Assembly: GCA_027022125.1 (NCBI GenBank)
Contig: JALVZI010000400.1
Location: forward strand, 1 to 25,247
Length of the DNA: 25,247 bases
DNA from: Anaerolineae bacterium
Lineage (GTDB): Bacteria; Chloroflexota; Anaerolineae; 4572-78
Direction of reading: 5' to 3'
The position numbers were made by a program, and so were the translations under genes. Shown here piece after piece: positions 22,588 through 25,247 of this stretch; positions within the stretch are counted from its first letter, which is position 1, and every line of letters starts with the position of its first letter. The notes below the pieces were generated by a model that did not search any database, was not told where the DNA came from, and worked only from the letters and a program-made list of their open reading frames with translations.

Positions 22588-25247
22588 TATTTTGATTTAT
22601 TTTTGCGCCATGACATTATGCCGCCGATGACCGCCACCAGCACGCCCAGTGCAATCAAAATGAAGGGCAAAAAAGCGGGGGCGCTGGATGGCGGCGGGGT
22701 GTAATCTTTTGTGAGAATAGTGCCGGAAATTGTGCCTGTTGCAGCGGGAGTTGCGCCCGCAATCGGCGGCGTAGGGGTTGGGGTAATTTTTTCCAGCGCC
22801 ACCGGGGTCGGTGATAAGCTGTCCATCGCCGTTTTGAGCGGCTGGCGCACGAATTGTTTGCTTTCGTATGTTTCTACCCGTTTACCATTCACATAGGCGA
22901 TATCGCCGTCCAAATCGTAATAAATCTGGTCATTAAATAACGTGTTGATGGCACTGGTTACGCCATCGGTGGATGTGCCGGTGGCAACCAGCACCGCTTT
23001 TCCGGCATTCCATGGTGCGGGAATGATTTCTAGCAAACCGATGCTGAATGTTTTTGGCAAGCGGTACACCACGTCTCCCACCTGTTGACGGAGTGTATCT
23101 TCGCCCTCTACAAAAGGTTGGGGCAAGCGGTTGTTTATCTGTTCGATGAATTTATTGGCGGTGGGACGCCCGAACGCGATAACATGATATGGCGCAATTT
23201 GTGTATTGCTGACCACCGAGCGGGAAACCAGCGGTGCAAAACTGGGTCCGGTGGTGAACCCGCCGAGATATGCCGTGGCTTTCAGCATGCCGAGCAGTTC
23301 GGTGGGGGTGGGGTTTTCCGGCATAGAAAACAGCACGTCGCTCAAATCTTGCCGCGAGAAAAAGCGATTGAACACATTGTTTAGTGAGGCTTGAATGGGA
23401 ATACTGTCGTTTTCTTTGTGCGGCAGATACAGCGTGCTGTCGGCGTCAATACGCAGCCAGCCCAAATCGAGTTCCGGCAGCGTGCATTCTGGCACATCGA
23501 TATTCAAGATGGCGTCAAATGTCAATTCGTTGAATGTGCCGGGAATGAAATCGTTTTTTTGCAATTTTATGGTGGTTTGGTGAACCCCGTTTTCTTGCAC
23601 GTCGATGGGGGCGCTGCCCACCGGATTGCCATTCAATTTAACCGTCAAACCCGATTCCAACGGGGTGAGGTTTGTGGAAAACGCATAATCTAGAGTGAAG
23701 GTTGGGTCATCCAAGATTTCCCAATTGTACGGCACAAAGAATTTCACGCCGGTGTGGTAGCGATTGAACCCGTAAAATGTGGTATCCGCAAAACCGAAAT
23801 CCGCCAGCCGGAAGGTATCATCGGGCGGCGCAGCGGTTGTGCCATCTTCGCGAAATTCTTCCACCACCACCAGATTGCCGATGAAGCCATATCGCGGCGA
23901 CAGCGTGGACAGCGCGTGCGCGGCGGTGGCAACGGCGGCATCGGTGTTGCCCGTGACGGCGAGATACACATGGTCTGTGCTGAAATCGGAGGGGATTTCT
24001 TGAATTACCCCATCGGTCGCGGCAATCGATTCGCCGTCTGCGCCGGTGATGGTTGCGTCATCTGCCAGCAAGCGGGTTGGCAGTTTTTTTTGCCGGTACA
24101 GTTTTTGGAGGAATTCATTTTGCCCCGGTGTGCCGATGATGATGGCACTGGCAGTTGCCAGCATATAGGGGGTAACATTTGTTGCAGTGGTCACATTTAA
24201 TGCCAAATTATCAAAAGTTGCTTGCCCCAGTGTGGCTGCCACCGATGCGGCAGCGCTCAAATCGGCATCGGAATAATTATCTGGCAGAATGAATACCACT
24301 GGTTCCGGTTCGAATAAATCTTGCACCACGGGACGGGGAAATTCTGCCAAATCTATCACAATCGGCGCGAGGGTGTATTCAAAATGAAATTGGGAACTAT
24401 TGTGCAATAGCAGTACCGAAACACCGCGATTGGTATCGCAATTGCTGCTTATATATACCACCCGCACCGTTTGCCGCTGTTTGTCGGTGATGGCTTTGGC
24501 GGGAATCGGAATACGCCGCTGTTGATTTTGTCCGGCATATGGCACAAACGAATCAACCAATTCATCGTTGATGAATACATTGATGAGTGCATCCACCGGC
24601 TGATTCTCCACTGTCGAGCCGGTTGCCATACCACCCTGAAATTGCAAACTGTATTTCAGGGTGAAAAAACTTACATCGGGCAAAAGCTGCCAGCGATACG
24701 GCAGCCCAAATTGGTATGTCTGCTGGTCAATCGGCGATCTTAATTCAATGTTACTGAAATTCAACCGTGCCAGCGTCAAATCGGTGGCGGTGTTGCTCGC
24801 CGGTGGCGGGGCGATGGTCAGCGTCGGCGTGACCGACGTGGTGACGACGGGGGTTGCAGTTGGCGATTGTGCCAGCGCCACCGTCGATTGTGTCTGCCAT
24901 ACCGTCAGCATACTTGCCATCAAAAGCGATGATACAATCACCGCCGATTTTTTGGCTTTTGAAATGCCTATGGTTTTCAGTAATTTTTGCATCGTTTCAC
25001 GCTCCAAAAACCACAGCGGAATTAAATACCCCACCGCTCCGGCGGGAATAATGACCATCAGCCGCGCAACCGCAGACCATCCTTCAGAGAATATCAGGGC
25101 AAGCGTAGCGAATAGCGCGAGTACCGCCCCCGACACAAATGCCGGCAACAATTGTGCCAAAATATCGCGCACGCGGACGCGCACAAATTTTGCGGCAACC
25201 AGCATATCTGCCACCATACGGACAACACTGGCGGTTAGATGCCCCCA
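22587..25247 (-). CDS. Fusion of a Wzx-like flippase C-terminus with a BcsB-like protein (5' end outside window)
   Basis: The frame is open to the window edge, with 886 aa visible. Residues 1 to about 98 look like the end of a polysaccharide flippase: LTASVVRMVADMLVAAKFVRV, then two membrane helices and an EREtMQKLLKTIG-type end. In the same frame follow a signal-peptide-like stretch (KKSAVIVSSLLMASM...VALAQS), a Thr/Pro linker, and a BcsB region (PF03170 type: FINDELVDSF, two beta-sandwich halves, FFVPYNWEILDDPTFTLDYAF) with a final membrane helix at about 855-878. BcsB proteins guide a growing glucan outside the membrane. ATG 24992 with GGAG upstream could serve as an internal start for a separate BcsB, so the fusion may be two overlapping products. 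No BcsA is in view. Confidence 0.8.
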   Translation of the reverse strand, partial: WGHLTASVVRMVADMLVAAKFVRVRVRDILAQLLPAFVSGAVLALFATLALIFSEGWSAVARLMVIIPAGAVGYLIPLWFLERETMQKLLKTIGISKAKKSAVIVSSLLMASMLTVWQTQSTVALAQSPTATPVVTTSVTPTLTIAPPPASNTATDLTLARLNFSNIELRSPIDQQTYQFGLPYRWQLLPDVSFFTLKYSLQFQGGMATGSTVENQPVDALINVFINDELVDSFVPYAGQNQQRRIPIPAKAITDKQRQTVRVVYISSNCDTNRGVSVLLLHNSSQFHFEYTLAPIVIDLAEFPRPVVQDLFEPEPVVFILPDNYSDADLSAAASVAATLGQATFDNLALNVTTATNVTPYMLATASAIIIGTPGQNEFLQKLYRQKKLPTRLLADDATITGADGESIAATDGVIQEIPSDFSTDHVYLAVTGNTDAAVATAAHALSTLSPRYGFIGNLVVVEEFREDGTTAAPPDDTFRLADFGFADTTFYGFNRYHTGVKFFVPYNWEILDDPTFTLDYAFSTNLTPLESGLTVKLNGNPVGSAPIDVQENGVHQTTIKLQKNDFIPGTFNELTFDAILNIDVPECTLPELDLGWLRIDADSTLYLPHKENDSIPIQASLNNVFNRFFSRQDLSDVLFSMPENPTPTELLGMLKATAYLGGFTTGPSFAPLVSRSVVSNTQIAPYHVIAFGRPTANKFIEQINNRLPQPFVEGEDTLRQQVGDVVYRLPKTFSIGLLEIIPAPWNAGKAVLVATGTSTDGVTSAINTLFNDQIYYDLDGDIAYVNGKRVETYESKQFVRQPLKTAMDSLSPTPVALEKITPTPTPPIAGATPAATGTISGTILTKDYTPPPSSAPAFLPFILIALGVLVAVIGGIMSWRKNKSK

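Overview
The window looks like a chromosomal segment of a Chloroflexota bacterium, most likely from the Anaerolineae or a neighbouring class. This is an inference from protein style: Thr/Pro-rich linkers after signal peptides, a secreted protein ending in a short FLPLVVR tail, long YD-repeat proteins, and many short intergenic repeats at gene junctions. No rRNA or marker protein is present to confirm it.

Region 1 (1-500) holds a cluster of short intergenic repeats and a complete tRNA-Phe(GAA) gene on the minus strand, with encoded CCA, a sigma70-type promoter and an intrinsic terminator.

Region 2 (500-9615) is an Rhs island on the plus strand. A 1878-aa Rhs/YD-repeat protein carries a carbohydrate-binding-like insert, a conserved Rhs core and an AT-richer C-terminal tip of about 254 aa. 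It is followed 12 nt later by a small lipoprotein (candidate immunity protein). Next comes a second copy of about 400 bp of Rhs core joined to a different tip, then a membrane-anchored propeller-like protein (candidate second immunity protein). A third, broken core copy follows. This is the layout of a main polymorphic toxin gene with orphan toxin/immunity cassettes. The island lies between two direct copies of about 120 bp: the left copy is the 5' part of the intact tRNA-Phe plus its promoter, and the right copy is a truncated tRNA-Phe relic with a damaged promoter. No integrase is seen.

Region 3 (9657-25247) is an exopolysaccharide/cell-envelope cluster, almost all on the minus strand. In transcription order it has: a partial gene joining the end of a Wzx-like flippase to a BcsB-like protein; two GT4 glycosyltransferases separated by a REP-like element; an oppositely oriented NodB-type polysaccharide deacetylase; a CysE-like hexapeptide acetyltransferase; an exported PD40 propeller protein; a secreted parallel beta-helix protein; another GT4; a GH50-like (agarase-type) lipoprotein; and a membrane GT2. 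Many junctions are ATGA or TAATG overlaps, so transcription is probably operonic. Together these genes could assemble, export, acetylate, deacetylate and trim a surface polysaccharide.

A recurring feature is that short repeats (7-nt arrays, a dyad repeat, a REP-like element) sit at gene junctions and supply start codons, stop codons or part of a signal peptide.
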